DNA of 64,000 bases from Pseudomonadota bacterium (GCA_020161615.1 JAIUPD010000010.1:62001-126000); one strand, 5' to 3'. Numbered from the stretch's first letter, positions 53,448 to 63,110 are shown. The notes: generated from the letters alone by a model not told the origin. Program-made: numbers and translations.

Positions 53448-53846
53448 ATGACCGTCACGCTTTTTGACTGCACGGATGTCGCCGCCGCCTTCGGGAATTA
53501 TTCACATGGGGTGGTCATTCCTCCGGGCGCAACGACGCTCCATCTGGCCGGGCAGGTCGGTGTGCGGCCCGATGGCTCGATCCCCGACGATGCCGGCGAA
53601 CAGACCCGGATCATCTTCGAGAATTTCAGGATCATCCTGGAAAGCCGGGGCTTCGCTTTCACGGATATCGTCAAGATGACCTATTTCGTCGTCGCAGCCG
53701 AAGACCTTCCCGCGATCCGCGCGGTACGCGACACCCTGATTGCCGCACCCTTTCCCGCTGCCTCGCTGGTTCTGGTCAAGGCGCTGGGTCGGCCCGAGTG
53801 GAAGCTGGAAATCGAATGCATCGCGGCAAGGATCGGGGCGGCATGA
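53448..53846 (+). CDS. RidA/YjgF-family deaminase
   Basis: A 132-residue RidA-family protein. The middle contains VGVRPDGSIPDDAGEQTRII and the FENFRIILESRGFAFTDIVKMT segment; the late IEC(I)AA stretch is where RidA has the IEVEAIA motif. The family removes reactive enamine/imine intermediates from PLP enzymes, or acts as a specific aminoacrylate-like deaminase in catabolic operons. Its neighbour is an aminotransferase whose start overlaps its stop by 4 bp, which fits that role. Confidence 0.92.
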   Translation: MTVTLFDCTDVAAAFGNYSHGVVIPPGATTLHLAGQVGVRPDGSIPDDAGEQTRIIFENFRIILESRGFAFTDIVKMTYFVVAAEDLPAIRAVRDTLIAAPFPAASLVLVKALGRPEWKLEIECIAARIGAA

Positions 53847-55228
53847 TGCGCAATTCCCTTGCCCAGACGGATCTGGCCTTTGTCCTGCATCCCCAGACCG
53901 ACCCCGCCCTGCTCGAGGCCGAAGGGCCGCTGATCCTGGACCGCGGGAACGGCGTCTTTGTCACCGACAGCAGCGGGCGCAGCTATCTGGAGGGCATGTC
54001 AAGCCTGTGGTGCGCAGCCCTCGGCTTCAACGAGCCGCGACTGGCCCGCGCCGCGGCGGAACAGATCGCCCGCCTTGGCACCTATCATACCTTCAACCGG
54101 CGCTCGAATCCGGCGGTAATCGAACTGGCAGAGCGGCTTCTGGCCCTGTCGCCGATGCCGGATGGCAAGGCAATCTTCGCCAATTCCGGCTCGGAAGCGG
54201 TCGATACGATGATCAAGCTGGCCTGGCTTTACCACGCTGGCCAGGGCGCGCCCGCCCGGCGCAAGATCATCAGCCGCCGTCGCGCCTATCACGGCAGCAC
54301 GGTCCTGGGCGCGACGCTCAGCGGTATTGCCTCGATGCGGGGGGCCTTTGCCTGGCCGGATCCCGGTGTCCTTTTTGCCGAGGCCCCGCATTTCTCCACC
54401 GGCAGCAAGCCGGGCGAAAGCGAAGAGGAATTTGCGGACCGGCTTGTCGGCGACATCGCGGCGATGATCGAGACCGAGGGGGCGGAGAGCATTGCGGCGA
54501 TGATCGCCGAACCGGTGATGGGCGCCGGCGGCGTCATCATTCCACCCGCCAGCTATTTCCCGAAGCTGGCCGATCTGCTGCGACACCACGGTATCCTGCT
54601 GCTCAGTGATGAGGTGATCTGCGGATTCGGCCGCACCGGCGAATGGTTCGGCTGCCAGACCTTCGGCTTCCGACCCGACATGATGAGCGTCGCCAAGGCG
54701 TTGTCCTCGGGCTACCAGCCGATCGGCGCAACCCTGCTCAGCGCCGAGGTTCACGCGGTGGTCCGGGCCGAGGCCAGCCGCCTGGGCGTCCTGGGCCATG
54801 GTTTCACCTATGCCGGACACCCGGTAACCAGCGCCGTCGCGCTCGAGACGCTGAAGATCTACGAGGAGATGGACCTGCTGGCCCGGGTCAGGGAACTGGC
54901 GCCGCTCTTTCGCGCGCATGTCGGCGCGCTGGCCGCTCATCCGCTGGTGGGTGACGCCCGCGCTGTCGGGCTGATCGGCGCGTTGGAGCTGGTCGCGGAT
55001 CGCGCCACCCGTCGGCCCTTTGCCGCTTCCGATGGCGTGGGGGCCAAACTCATCGCTTTGGCGCTGGACCAAGGCCTGATCCTGCGCAACCTCGGGGACA
55101 CGATCGCCATCTGCCCGCCTCTGGTCATTGCGCCAGCCGAGCTGGACCTGCTGTTCACCCGCCTGCGGCAGGCACTTGACGCCCTGTCCGATACGCTGGC
55201 CGCAATCCCGCAGGAGAAAACGGCATGA
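53843..55228 (+). CDS. Class III aminotransferase (omega-amino acid/diamine type)
   Basis: A 461-residue PLP enzyme. It has the N-terminal GNGVFVTDSSGRSYLEGMSS, the cofactor loop FANSGSEAVDTMIKLAW, the LLSDEVICGFGRTGEWFG aspartate motif and the PLP lysine in SVAKALSSGYQPIGA. This profile fits beta-alanine, taurine, putrescine or other omega-amine:pyruvate aminotransferases, giving an aldehyde or semialdehyde. It overlaps ridA and the amidase by 4 bp each. The amine donor probably comes from the imported amide after the amidases act. Confidence 0.93.
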   Translation: MMRNSLAQTDLAFVLHPQTDPALLEAEGPLILDRGNGVFVTDSSGRSYLEGMSSLWCAALGFNEPRLARAAAEQIARLGTYHTFNRRSNPAVIELAERLLALSPMPDGKAIFANSGSEAVDTMIKLAWLYHAGQGAPARRKIISRRRAYHGSTVLGATLSGIASMRGAFAWPDPGVLFAEAPHFSTGSKPGESEEEFADRLVGDIAAMIETEGAESIAAMIAEPVMGAGGVIIPPASYFPKLADLLRHHGILLLSDEVICGFGRTGEWFGCQTFGFRPDMMSVAKALSSGYQPIGATLLSAEVHAVVRAEASRLGVLGHGFTYAGHPVTSAVALETLKIYEEMDLLARVRELAPLFRAHVGALAAHPLVGDARAVGLIGALELVADRATRRPFAASDGVGAKLIALALDQGLILRNLGDTIAICPPLVIAPAELDLLFTRLRQALDALSDTLAAIPQEKTA

Positions 55229-56652
55229 TCGAGGATATCCTTGACCGCGATGCAATCGCGCAAGCCGAGGCCGTGGCCAAAGGCGAGGTCAGCGCGACCG
55301 AACTGACGCAGGCCGCCATCGCCCGGATCGAGGCTGGCGAGCCCGCCCTGAACGCCGTGACGCAGCGCTTCTTCGCCGAGGCTCTGACACAGGCGGCGGC
55401 CGACCTGCCGGCGGGGCCGTTCCGCGGCGTGCCCTTCCTGGTGAAGGACTTCTATTGCCACATGGCGGGCACCCCCACGACGGGCAGCGCCCGCCTGTTG
55501 GCCCAGAACGTGATCGACCATGACAGCGCGCTCATGGCGCGGTATCGCCAAGCCGGGTTCGTCACCCTGGGCAAGACCAACGTACCGGAAATGGTCACGA
55601 TGGGCACGACCGAGCCGGTCTGGCGCGGTCCCACCCGCAACCCCTGGAATACCGGCCATACACCCGGCGGCTCGTCGGGCGGCGCGGCAGCGGCGGTTGC
55701 GGCGGGCTATGTCGCGGTGGCCCATGCCAATGACGGCGCAGGCTCGATCCGCATTCCGGCCTCATGCTGCGGGCTCTTCGGGCTGAAACCGTCACGGGCG
55801 CGGATCACGCTGGGGCCCGATGTCGGCGAGGCCATCGGCGGCATCACGGCGGAACATGTCGTGTCACGATCCGTGCGTGACAGCGCGGCGGTGCTCGATG
55901 CCACCGCCGGGTCGCTGCCGGGAGACCCTTACGTCGCGCCCGAACCGGCGGAGAGCTTCCTCTCGTCGATCGCCGCGCCTCGCCGGGGGTTGCGGATCGG
56001 GGTGACCTTTGACGCGCCGGACGGCACGAAAGCGGCGCCGGAATGTCGTGCGGCGGTCTCGCAGGCGGTCGAAATCCTGCGTGGTCTTGGCCATCAGGTC
56101 GAGGAGATCGCGCTTCCCTTCGACGGAGCGGCCTTTCGGGCGGCGCTTGCCACCTTCTGGCCGATGACGGTCACCCGTGGGCTGAGCGCGATTGCGGCGG
56201 CCCGGGGCGCCGATCCCGAGGTTCTGGTGCGCGAGCTTGAGCCCTTCAACCAGCATCTCTTTGCCCTGGGCATCTCGCGCCGGGCGGTGGATTACCTCCG
56301 CGATCTGGTGTTCTTCCAGGGCATGGCGCGGGCGATGGGGCAGTTCTTCGCCACGCAAGACATCTGGCTTTCACCGGTGCTGCCTTTCGCCCCGCCCCGG
56401 CTCGGCTATTTCGACGCGGCGGCTGTGGGATGTGACACGGCCTGGAGCCGTGTGCTCGATTCCTTCATGTTCACCGCGCCCGCCAATGTCACCGGCCTGC
56501 CGTCGGCCAGCGTTCCGATGACCGTGACGGCAGAGGGGCTGCCGGTGGGCATCCAGCTCACCGCGAGACTGAACGACGAAGCCACAATCCTCAACCTTGC
56601 GGCCCAACTTGAAACGGCGAACCCCTGGGTGATGCCCGGGCGCAAGTTCTAG
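55225..56652 (+). CDS. Amidase, amidase-signature family (first of two)
   Basis: A 475-residue enzyme with the Ser-cisSer-Lys triad layout: the lysine in [12 protein letters not shown], the glycine/serine-rich [18 protein letters not shown], and the nucleophile region [20 protein letters not shown]. It hydrolyses an amide in the cytoplasm. Its end is 31 bp ahead of the importer's binding-protein gene, and its start overlaps the aminotransferase by 4 bp. The family also includes GatA, but no gatB or gatC is near and the operon is catabolic. Confidence 0.93.
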   Translation: MIEDILDRDAIAQAEAVAKGEVSATELTQAAIARIEAGEPALNAVTQRFFAEALTQAAADLPAGPFRGVPFLVKDFYCHMAGTPTTGSARLLAQNVIDHDSALMARYRQAGFVTLGKTNVPEMVTMGTTEPVWRGPTRNPWNTGHTPGGSSGGAAAAVAAGYVAVAHANDGAGSIRIPASCCGLFGLKPSRARITLGPDVGEAIGGITAEHVVSRSVRDSAAVLDATAGSLPGDPYVAPEPAESFLSSIAAPRRGLRIGVTFDAPDGTKAAPECRAAVSQAVEILRGLGHQVEEIALPFDGAAFRAALATFWPMTVTRGLSAIAAARGADPEVLVRELEPFNQHLFALGISRRAVDYLRDLVFFQGMARAMGQFFATQDIWLSPVLPFAPPRLGYFDAAAVGCDTAWSRVLDSFMFTAPANVTGLPSASVPMTVTAEGLPVGIQLTARLNDEATILNLAAQLETANPWVMPGRKF

Positions 56653-56683
56653 ACCACAACCAACCACAACAGGGAGTTACGAC

Positions 56684-57991
56684 ATGGGTCATCGCATCCA
56701 TCGGAGAAGCATGCTCAAAGGGTCGGCCTGGCTGGCCGGGACGTCGGCTGTGCTGTCGGGCGCGAACGGCGCCCGGGCAGAGGCATCCGGCGAGCCGATC
56801 CCCGTCGGTCAGGCCGCACCGCTGACCGATTTCGCCGCCGCTGACGGGGTGGAGTTCCGCAACGGGCTGATCATGGCCTGTGATGAAATCAACGCCCTCG
56901 GCGGCATCCTCGGCCGCCCGCTGGAGCCGCATTTCGTCGATACGCGGCAGATGGGCGACGCGACCAACGTGCAGGCGGTGCAACGCCTGATCGACCGCTA
57001 TGGCGTTCATGCGGTCATCAACGGCTACAACACGGGCTCGGGTTCGGCCGTGCAGGACGCGATTGCCGATGCCGGCATCATCTACCTGCATAACGACACG
57101 TCCAGCGGGCATGGCGTGCTGATCGGCTCGGACCCGGACCGCTACTTCGGTTCTTTCCAGACCGACCCTTCGGAAACCTGGTATGGGTCGGGCCTGCTGA
57201 AATTCCTGTCCTCGCTGACCGAGGGCGGCGCTTTCACCCCCGCCAATCGCCGGCTGGCGATCATTCTGTCGGCGGGAACCTATTCCTCGAACATCGCCAA
57301 TGTGGTCCGCGAGGGCGCCGCCACGCTGGGCTGGGAGGTCAGCCTCTACGAGACCGTCAACGTGCCGATCTCGGAATGGGGTCCGACCCTCTCGAAGCTG
57401 CGGCAGGACCCGCCCGGGGTGATCGTGGTGACGCATTACTTCCCGGCTGATCTGGCGCAGTTCATGGTTCAGTTCATGACCAATCCGACGCCGAGCCTGA
57501 TCTACATGCAATACGGCCCCTCGGTGAAATCCTTCCGCGACATCGCCGGCCCGGCGGCGGCTGGCGTCGTCTTCTCGACCGTCATCGGCGCGCTGCAGGA
57601 CGAGATCGGCCTCGATTTCGAAACCCGCTACAAGGCGCGCTTCGGCGAGGACGCGGGTCATAATTCCGGGGTCCAATCCTATAACGCGGCCTGGATCTGG
57701 GCGACGGCGGCGGCGTTGGCCGGAGGCTCGGGCGGCCCGGGCGAGGAGGCGCAGAACCGCAAGGTGGCCGAGCGGATCCGGGCGATGATCCACCGCGGCC
57801 CGAACGGGACCACCCGCTTCATCGCCGGGGAACAGGCTGCGGCCTCCTATCCCGGGGGCACCGACGACCCCTCGCTCGGCATGCCGCACCAGTTTCTGCA
57901 AATCCAGGATCACGAGGCCGAGCCGGTCCTGATCGCCCCGTGGCCCTATGCCAAGGCCGAGTTTGTCACCCCGCCGTGGATCGCGGACTGA
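56684..57991 (+). CDS. Branched-chain/amide-type ABC transporter substrate-binding protein, Tat-exported
   Basis: A 435-residue binding protein. The N-terminus HRRSMLKGSAWLAGTSAVLS is a twin-arginine signal. The mature part reads IPVGQAAPLTDFAAADGVEF and NGLIMACDEINALGGILGRP, the Peripla_BP_6 pattern shared by LivJ, the urea receptor UrtA and the amide receptor FmdD. Two amidase genes in the same operon favour an amide over a branched-chain amino acid. The importer ATPase begins 3 bp after its stop. Confidence 0.92.
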   Translation: MGHRIHRRSMLKGSAWLAGTSAVLSGANGARAEASGEPIPVGQAAPLTDFAAADGVEFRNGLIMACDEINALGGILGRPLEPHFVDTRQMGDATNVQAVQRLIDRYGVHAVINGYNTGSGSAVQDAIADAGIIYLHNDTSSGHGVLIGSDPDRYFGSFQTDPSETWYGSGLLKFLSSLTEGGAFTPANRRLAIILSAGTYSSNIANVVREGAATLGWEVSLYETVNVPISEWGPTLSKLRQDPPGVIVVTHYFPADLAQFMVQFMTNPTPSLIYMQYGPSVKSFRDIAGPAAAGVVFSTVIGALQDEIGLDFETRYKARFGEDAGHNSGVQSYNAAWIWATAAALAGGSGGPGEEAQNRKVAERIRAMIHRGPNGTTRFIAGEQAAASYPGGTDDPSLGMPHQFLQIQDHEAEPVLIAPWPYAKAEFVTPPWIAD

Positions 57992-57994
57992 CCG

Positions 57995-58807
57995 ATGGCT
58001 CAGGCACGGGAAACCCCTCTCCTGTCCTGCCGCAATGTCACGAAGACGTTCGGGTCGCTGACGGCTGTCAGCGACCTGAGCTTCGAGCTTGCCGCAGGTG
58101 AGGTCCTCGGTATCGGCGGACCGAACGGCGCCGGAAAGACCACGCTCTTTGAAATGATCTCGGGACAGACGGGCCTCACATCCGGGACGATCACGCTGGA
58201 AGGGCGGGATATCACGACGCTCTCGCCGGTCGGGCGCTGCCATGCGGGGCTTGCCCGTGTCTTTCAGCTGAACACCGGATTCGACAGCCTGACCGTGCGC
58301 GAAAATGTGCTGGTCGCGGCCTATTACGGGCGGGCCCCGCGGCGGATGCCGGGCCTTCGCGTCCCCTCCGGGGTCGACGATCAGGTGCAGGACGCGCTGC
58401 GCCGGGTCGGGCTTGAGGCCCGCGCCGAGCGTCCGGCGGCAACGCTGCCGGTCATCGACCGCAAGCTATTGATGATCGCCGGTGCGCTGGCGATGTCCCC
58501 GAAACTGCTGTTGCTGGACGAACCCGTCGGCGGGCTGACGCAAAGGGAAATCGACCAGGTGGCCGAGGTCGTCGGTCAGGTCGCGGCTGACGGGGTGACG
58601 GTTGTCCTGATCGAGCACGTCATGCGCTTTCTGGTGCAATTGTCGAACCGGGTGATGATCCTGCACCACGGCAAGAAACTCTATGAGGGTGATGCGACCG
58701 GCCTTTCCCGGGACCGCGATGTGGTCGAGGTCTATCTCGGCCACGGAGCGGGGAAAGAGGTCGCGCGCATGGCCGCGGATCGGGCGGAGGTGCGCCATGT
58801 CGGATGA
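57995..58807 (+). CDS. ABC transporter ATP-binding protein, LivG type
   Basis: A 270-residue ATPase. Walker A GPNGAGKTTLFEM is near residue 45, Walker B LLLLDEPVGGLTQREIDQ near 165 and the H-loop VVLIEHVMRFLVQLSNRV near 200. The signature segment reads ATLPVIDRKLLMIAGALA, which lacks the canonical LSxG(Q) core; the LivG family normally keeps a version of LSYGEQR here. That makes it a degenerate signature. The other half of the dimer, LivF, keeps a full one. It overlaps livF by 11 bp. Confidence 0.91.
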   Translation: MAQARETPLLSCRNVTKTFGSLTAVSDLSFELAAGEVLGIGGPNGAGKTTLFEMISGQTGLTSGTITLEGRDITTLSPVGRCHAGLARVFQLNTGFDSLTVRENVLVAAYYGRAPRRMPGLRVPSGVDDQVQDALRRVGLEARAERPAATLPVIDRKLLMIAGALAMSPKLLLLDEPVGGLTQREIDQVAEVVGQVAADGVTVVLIEHVMRFLVQLSNRVMILHHGKKLYEGDATGLSRDRDVVEVYLGHGAGKEVARMAADRAEVRHVG

Positions 58808-59510
58808 CCTCGTGATCTCGGATCTTGCGGCCGGTTACGGTCATCAGTCCGTTCTGCACGATCTGACACTGCGGGCAGAGGCCGGCAGGCTCACCGCGAT
58901 CATCGGGCCGAACGGTCATGGCAAGACCACGCTGCTACGGGCGATCTCTGGGCTCATCGCAGCCAGGACGGGCGAAATCCGGCTGGGGGCGGAACGGATT
59001 TCCGGGCTTCCTGCCGAAGCCGTCGTGGCGCGCGGGATTGTCCATGTGCCGCAGGGGGATCTGCTGTTTCCCGACATGACCGTGCTGGAGAACCTGCGCA
59101 TGGGGGCCTTCCTTCCCGCCGCCGCGCGGCAGGAAAGGACCGTGCTGGAGGAGGTCTATACCCTCTTGCCCAAACTGCGGGACCGCGAAAACCAGATCGC
59201 GCGCACCTTGTCGGGGGGCGAGCGGCGGATGGTCGGCATCGGTCGCGGGCTGATGGCCTCGGGCCGGGTACTGATGCTCGATGAGCCATCGCTGGGTCTG
59301 GCGCCCATCGTGATCGAACAGATCTATGAGGTGATCGCGGGCTTGCGCCGCGCCGGGCGCAGCATCCTGTTGGTCGAGGAAAACGCCATGCGGGCCGCCG
59401 CAATCGCCGATCAGGTGCATCTGCTGGACCACGGCACCCTCGCCTGGAGCGGCACCGGCGCGGAGCTTTCGGGCCGCCCCGAGCTTCTTGAAACCTATCT
59501 GGGGGTATGA
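58797..59510 (+). CDS. ABC transporter ATP-binding protein, LivF type
   Basis: A 237-residue ATPase. Walker A GPNGHGKTTLLRA is near residue 38, the signature TLSGGERRMVGIGRGL near 140, Walker B VLMLDEPSLGLAP near 160 and the H-loop ILLVEENAMRAAAIAD near 195. The GHGKTT variant and the SLGLAP segment are typical of LivF. The start at 58797 is set by homology and overlaps livG by 11 bp. Confidence 0.93.
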   Translation: MSDDLVISDLAAGYGHQSVLHDLTLRAEAGRLTAIIGPNGHGKTTLLRAISGLIAARTGEIRLGAERISGLPAEAVVARGIVHVPQGDLLFPDMTVLENLRMGAFLPAAARQERTVLEEVYTLLPKLRDRENQIARTLSGGERRMVGIGRGLMASGRVLMLDEPSLGLAPIVIEQIYEVIAGLRRAGRSILLVEENAMRAAAIADQVHLLDHGTLAWSGTGAELSGRPELLETYLGV

Positions 59511-59513
59511 GCG

Positions 59514-60392
59514 ATGGATGTCTTCTTCCAGATCCTCGCCTCGGGCCTGACGCTGGGCGCGGTCTATGCGATTTCCACCGTCGGGCTGGCGCTGGTTTTC
59601 GGCGCGATGAACATGCTCAACATGAGCCATGGCGCGCTCATGGCACTGGGCGGATACATGGCCTGGTTCACCATGACCGGCCTCGGCCTGCCGCCGGTTG
59701 CGGGAATGCTGGTCGCCGTGCTGGTCTGTGCCGGCGTGGGCGTCATGATCTATCTGCTGATCGCCGGACCCATGCTGCATTCGGAAGGGTTCGAGACCCG
59801 CGTCTTCATCGCGACCATCGGCTTCGGTGCCATGCTGGAAAGCGTGATCCTGATGGCTTTCGGGCCGCAGCCGAAGCCGCAGCCGCTGGCGGTGCAGGGC
59901 GGGCTTTCCGTTGCCGAAGTGCATCTGCCGGTTCAGAACCTGCTGATCCTGGTGCTGGCGATGATGCTCATGGCCGCGCTGGCGCTGCTCTTGCAAAAGA
60001 GCCGCATCGGCCGCGCGATTCGGGCAACGGCGCAGAACCGAGATGCCGCAAGGCTGATGGGCGTGCGGGTCGGCATGGTCTATGCGCTGGTGCTGGCGAT
60101 CTCGGGCGGGCTCGCGGCGGTTTCCGGGATCACCGTGTCTTCGCTGTCCAGCCTGCTGCCGAACATGGGGGGTGATCCGATGCTGAAAGCCTTCATCATC
60201 TGCGTCGTCGCCGGGCTGGGCCGTGTGCCGGGCAGCGTGATTGCCGCCCTGTTCATCGGCCTCTTCGAGGCGGTGGTCCAATACACCGTCGGGGTGCGCT
60301 TCAGCTTCGCCTCGCTGCTTCTTCTCGTCATTGTGGTGCTGATCTGGAAGCCTCAGGGCGTGTTCGGGCGCCATCAGGGGGTTCGTCTATGA
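59514..60392 (+). CDS. ABC transporter permease, LivH type
   Basis: A 292-residue inner-membrane permease with about eight hydrophobic segments. The N-terminus ILASGLTLGAVYAISTVGLAL and the MNMLNMSHGALMALGGYMA motif are the LivH hallmark; the docking loop reads GRAIRATAQNRDAARLMGV near 175. It begins 3 bp after livF and overlaps the LivM gene by 4 bp. Confidence 0.94.
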   Translation: MDVFFQILASGLTLGAVYAISTVGLALVFGAMNMLNMSHGALMALGGYMAWFTMTGLGLPPVAGMLVAVLVCAGVGVMIYLLIAGPMLHSEGFETRVFIATIGFGAMLESVILMAFGPQPKPQPLAVQGGLSVAEVHLPVQNLLILVLAMMLMAALALLLQKSRIGRAIRATAQNRDAARLMGVRVGMVYALVLAISGGLAAVSGITVSSLSSLLPNMGGDPMLKAFIICVVAGLGRVPGSVIAALFIGLFEAVVQYTVGVRFSFASLLLLVIVVLIWKPQGVFGRHQGVRL

Positions 60393-61393
60393 CTGCCATG
60401 CGTCGTGATCTTCTTCTCTGCGGCCTCTTCGCCTGTGCCGCCCTGGTCTGGCCCATGATCTCGGACATGCGCTATTCCGTCACCCAGACCACCTTCTTCT
60501 TCATCTGGGCGACGGTGGTGGTGCAGTGGAACCTGGTCTTCGGCATCGGCGGGATCTTCTCGCTGGCCCAAGTCGCGATCTTCGCCATCGGCGCCTATGT
60601 GACCGCGATGCTGGGCTATTACCTCGGCACCTCGATGCTGCTGGCCATGCCGGCGGGCGCGGTGGCGGCGGTGGCGGCAAGCCTGATCCTGGGCATCGCC
60701 TGCCTCAGGCTTTACGGACCTTATGTCGCCCTGCTGACGATCTGCGTGTCGCAGGTTCTCTATGTGCTCATCGTGAATGACACCGATTGCTTCACCAATC
60801 CCCCGTCCGGCTGCATGCCGCTGATGGGCGGGGTGCGCGGCTTCTCGCGCTTCGGCGATCTGGGATTCCGCGACTGGCTTGGCGCGGGTTTCTACATCGG
60901 CAATTACTATGTCGGGCTCTTGCTGCTGACCGCCGCGATCCTGTTCTCGATCGTGATCATCCATAGCCCTATGGGGCTGGCCTTCCGGGCCCTGCGCGAC
61001 AACCCGGTCTACGCCGCCGCCCGGGGCGTCGACCGCTTCCGCTATCAGCTGTGGATCTTCGGCCTGTCGGCCTTCTTCACCGGCCTTTCAGGCGCCTTCT
61101 ATGCGGTCAATACCGGGGTGGTCGGCCCGGTGGTGTTTTCCTTCCAGCATCTGCTCTTCCTGCTGTCGATGATCGTGATCGGCGGGGTCGGCACGGTCTG
61201 GGGACCGGTGATCGGGGCGGCCGTGCTGATGCTGGCGGATGAAGCCATGCGCGAACTCGGCGACTTCCGCGACATCGGGATGGGCTTGCTGCTGGTTGCC
61301 TGTGTCGTGCTGATGCCCCGGGGCCTGACAGGGCTATTCCAGGACATTTCCCGGCGGCTTGCGAAACCGGCCGGCACCGAAGGAGCGAGGTGA
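60389..61393 (+). CDS. ABC transporter permease, LivM type
   Basis: A 334-residue inner-membrane permease with about nine hydrophobic segments. VVVQWNLVFGIGGIFSLAQV near residue 45 and IGAYVTAMLGYY are the LivM signature, with the docking loop SPMGLAFRALRDNPVYAAAR near 195. A stretch with two cysteines (DTDCFTNPPSGCMPLMGG) faces the periplasm. Its stop shares one base with the start of the second amidase. Confidence 0.94.
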   Translation: MTAMRRDLLLCGLFACAALVWPMISDMRYSVTQTTFFFIWATVVVQWNLVFGIGGIFSLAQVAIFAIGAYVTAMLGYYLGTSMLLAMPAGAVAAVAASLILGIACLRLYGPYVALLTICVSQVLYVLIVNDTDCFTNPPSGCMPLMGGVRGFSRFGDLGFRDWLGAGFYIGNYYVGLLLLTAAILFSIVIIHSPMGLAFRALRDNPVYAAARGVDRFRYQLWIFGLSAFFTGLSGAFYAVNTGVVGPVVFSFQHLLFLLSMIVIGGVGTVWGPVIGAAVLMLADEAMRELGDFRDIGMGLLLVACVVLMPRGLTGLFQDISRRLAKPAGTEGAR

Positions 61394-62835
61394 TGTCCGA
61401 ACCGACGCTTATGACGATGACAGAGCAGCTACGCCAGTTGCGCAGCGGCGAGACGAGTGCCGAAGCCCTGATGTCCCGGGCGATCCGAAGGGCTGAAGAC
61501 CTCGGTCATCTCAACGCGTTCCTGTGCCTGGAACCGGAAAAGGCGCTGGAACAGGCGCGTTTGGTCGATCTGGCCCGAAGACGCGGCGCGGCCTTGCCGA
61601 TGCTGGCCGGACTGCCGGTCGCTGTGAAAGACAATATCGACATCGCGGGCTGGATTACGTCAGGGGCCACGCCCGCTCTGGCGCAGCTACGCGCAAGGCA
61701 GACCGGGCCCGTCGCACAGCGTCTGCTGGATGCCGGGGCGATTGTGTTGGGAAAGACCAATCTGCACGAACTGGCCTTCGGCGTCACGAATACGAATTTC
61801 GCGCCGATCCCGATGGCGCGGAATCCGCATGATCCGGGCCGGATCACCGGCGGCTCGTCCGGCGGGACGGCCGCCGCGATTGCCGCGGGGATCGTCGGCG
61901 CCGGGCTGGGCACCGATACCTCGGGTTCGATCCGGATCCCGGCGGCGCTGTGCGGCATTGCCGGTTTGCGGCCATCGGTCGGAACCAGGGGGGCCGGACG
62001 CAGATACCTCACGGCAGGAGTGCTGCCGATCAGCCATACCAACGATACGGTCGGGCCGATGGCGGTCTCGGTCGCGGATCTGGCCCTGCTCGACGCGGTG
62101 CTGACCAGAGAGGACCCTGTCACCCCCGCCCCCCTGAAAGGGGTGCGCCTTGGCCTGCCCGCATGCTTCTGGGTCGATATCGACGACGAGGTTGCGCGCC
62201 TTTGCCGGGCGGCGTGCGAGCACCTGACCCAGGCGGGGGCAGAGTTGATTCCGCTCAGTCTGCCCGGCCTTCGCGAGGCCTGGCGGCAGGTCTCGGCCCC
62301 GGTCGTCCTGAATGAGCCGCGCGAGGATATTCCTGCCTGGCTTGCGGCGAACGGGCGGGCCGATATCACGCTTTCCGCGATCGTCGACCGGATCGCCAAC
62401 CCCGATGTGCGCGCGGCTTTCGGCGTGGTCATGTCAGAAAGCACCGCAGGCAGCTACCGCCCGGCGATAGAGACTCACCGCCCCGAATTGTGCCGGATCT
62501 ATGCGGCCGCCTTCCGCGAACACGGCCTTGCGGCGCTGATCTTTCCCACCGTCCCCGTTCCGGCACCCCAGGTCCAGCCTGCCGATGCCTTCGGCCGGGT
62601 AAGCATCAATGGTCGCGATCACGCGGTTTTCGAGACACTCATCCGCAACACGGATCCCGGGGCAAACGCCGGATTGCCCGGCCTGAGCTTGCCGGTCGGC
62701 TTTACCCGCGATGGCTTGCCGGTCGGCCTGGAGATGGACGGGCACGTCGGCTCGGATCGCGATCTGCTGCGCCTTGGCATGACGATCGAGATGATCCTCT
62801 CGGAAGTCGGGCGCCATGGCGCCCTCAGCCGCTGA
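61393..62835 (+). CDS. Amidase, amidase-signature family (second of two)
   Basis: A 480-residue enzyme. Lysine in PVAVKDNIDIAGW, RITGGSSGGTAAAIAAGI, and the nucleophile loop LGTDTSGSIRIPAALCGIAG give the full catalytic triad. Its layout is close to AtzF/allophanate-hydrolase and indole-acetamide-like amidases. The ATG at 61393 is used (TGATG with the permease); a GTG one codon earlier is also open. It differs strongly from the first amidase, so the two likely act on different amides, perhaps in sequence. Confidence 0.93.
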   Translation: MSEPTLMTMTEQLRQLRSGETSAEALMSRAIRRAEDLGHLNAFLCLEPEKALEQARLVDLARRRGAALPMLAGLPVAVKDNIDIAGWITSGATPALAQLRARQTGPVAQRLLDAGAIVLGKTNLHELAFGVTNTNFAPIPMARNPHDPGRITGGSSGGTAAAIAAGIVGAGLGTDTSGSIRIPAALCGIAGLRPSVGTRGAGRRYLTAGVLPISHTNDTVGPMAVSVADLALLDAVLTREDPVTPAPLKGVRLGLPACFWVDIDDEVARLCRAACEHLTQAGAELIPLSLPGLREAWRQVSAPVVLNEPREDIPAWLAANGRADITLSAIVDRIANPDVRAAFGVVMSESTAGSYRPAIETHRPELCRIYAAAFREHGLAALIFPTVPVPAPQVQPADAFGRVSINGRDHAVFETLIRNTDPGANAGLPGLSLPVGFTRDGLPVGLEMDGHVGSDRDLLRLGMTIEMILSEVGRHGALSR

Positions 62836-63110
62836 CATCGAAACCGGCGCGGTCGCGGCAGACGGTATGGCAGCGGGCTTGTTGCCGCTGACCTCTGCCC
62901 CGCCATCGCGTTGACCCTCGCCCCAACTTTGTGGCGCGCCGCTTGGGCCCGGGAAAGGAGCGTTGCGCCCTTCCCGCTTCCTGACCGCCTGCGCAGCCGC
63001 CGCCTGTCGCGGGCGGCCCCGGACAGGCCAGGACATCAGGCTTGACCGAAGCCGGACATTTGCGCATAATTGAATAAACTGTTCATTATTGCACAAATGG
63101 GAGAAGGCCG
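62836..63110. promoter_or_regulatory. Intergenic region with candidate operator upstream of the monooxygenase
   Basis: The 275-bp gap has no clear plus-strand gene. Near its right end, TGAA-N7-TTCA at 63071-63085 is an inverted repeat inside a larger imperfect one (TTGCGCATAAT at 63060-63070 with ATTATTGCACAA at 63085-63096). An AT-rich patch here should contain the promoter. On the minus strand a short segment resembles a TetR-family N-terminus (see findings). Confidence 0.5.
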
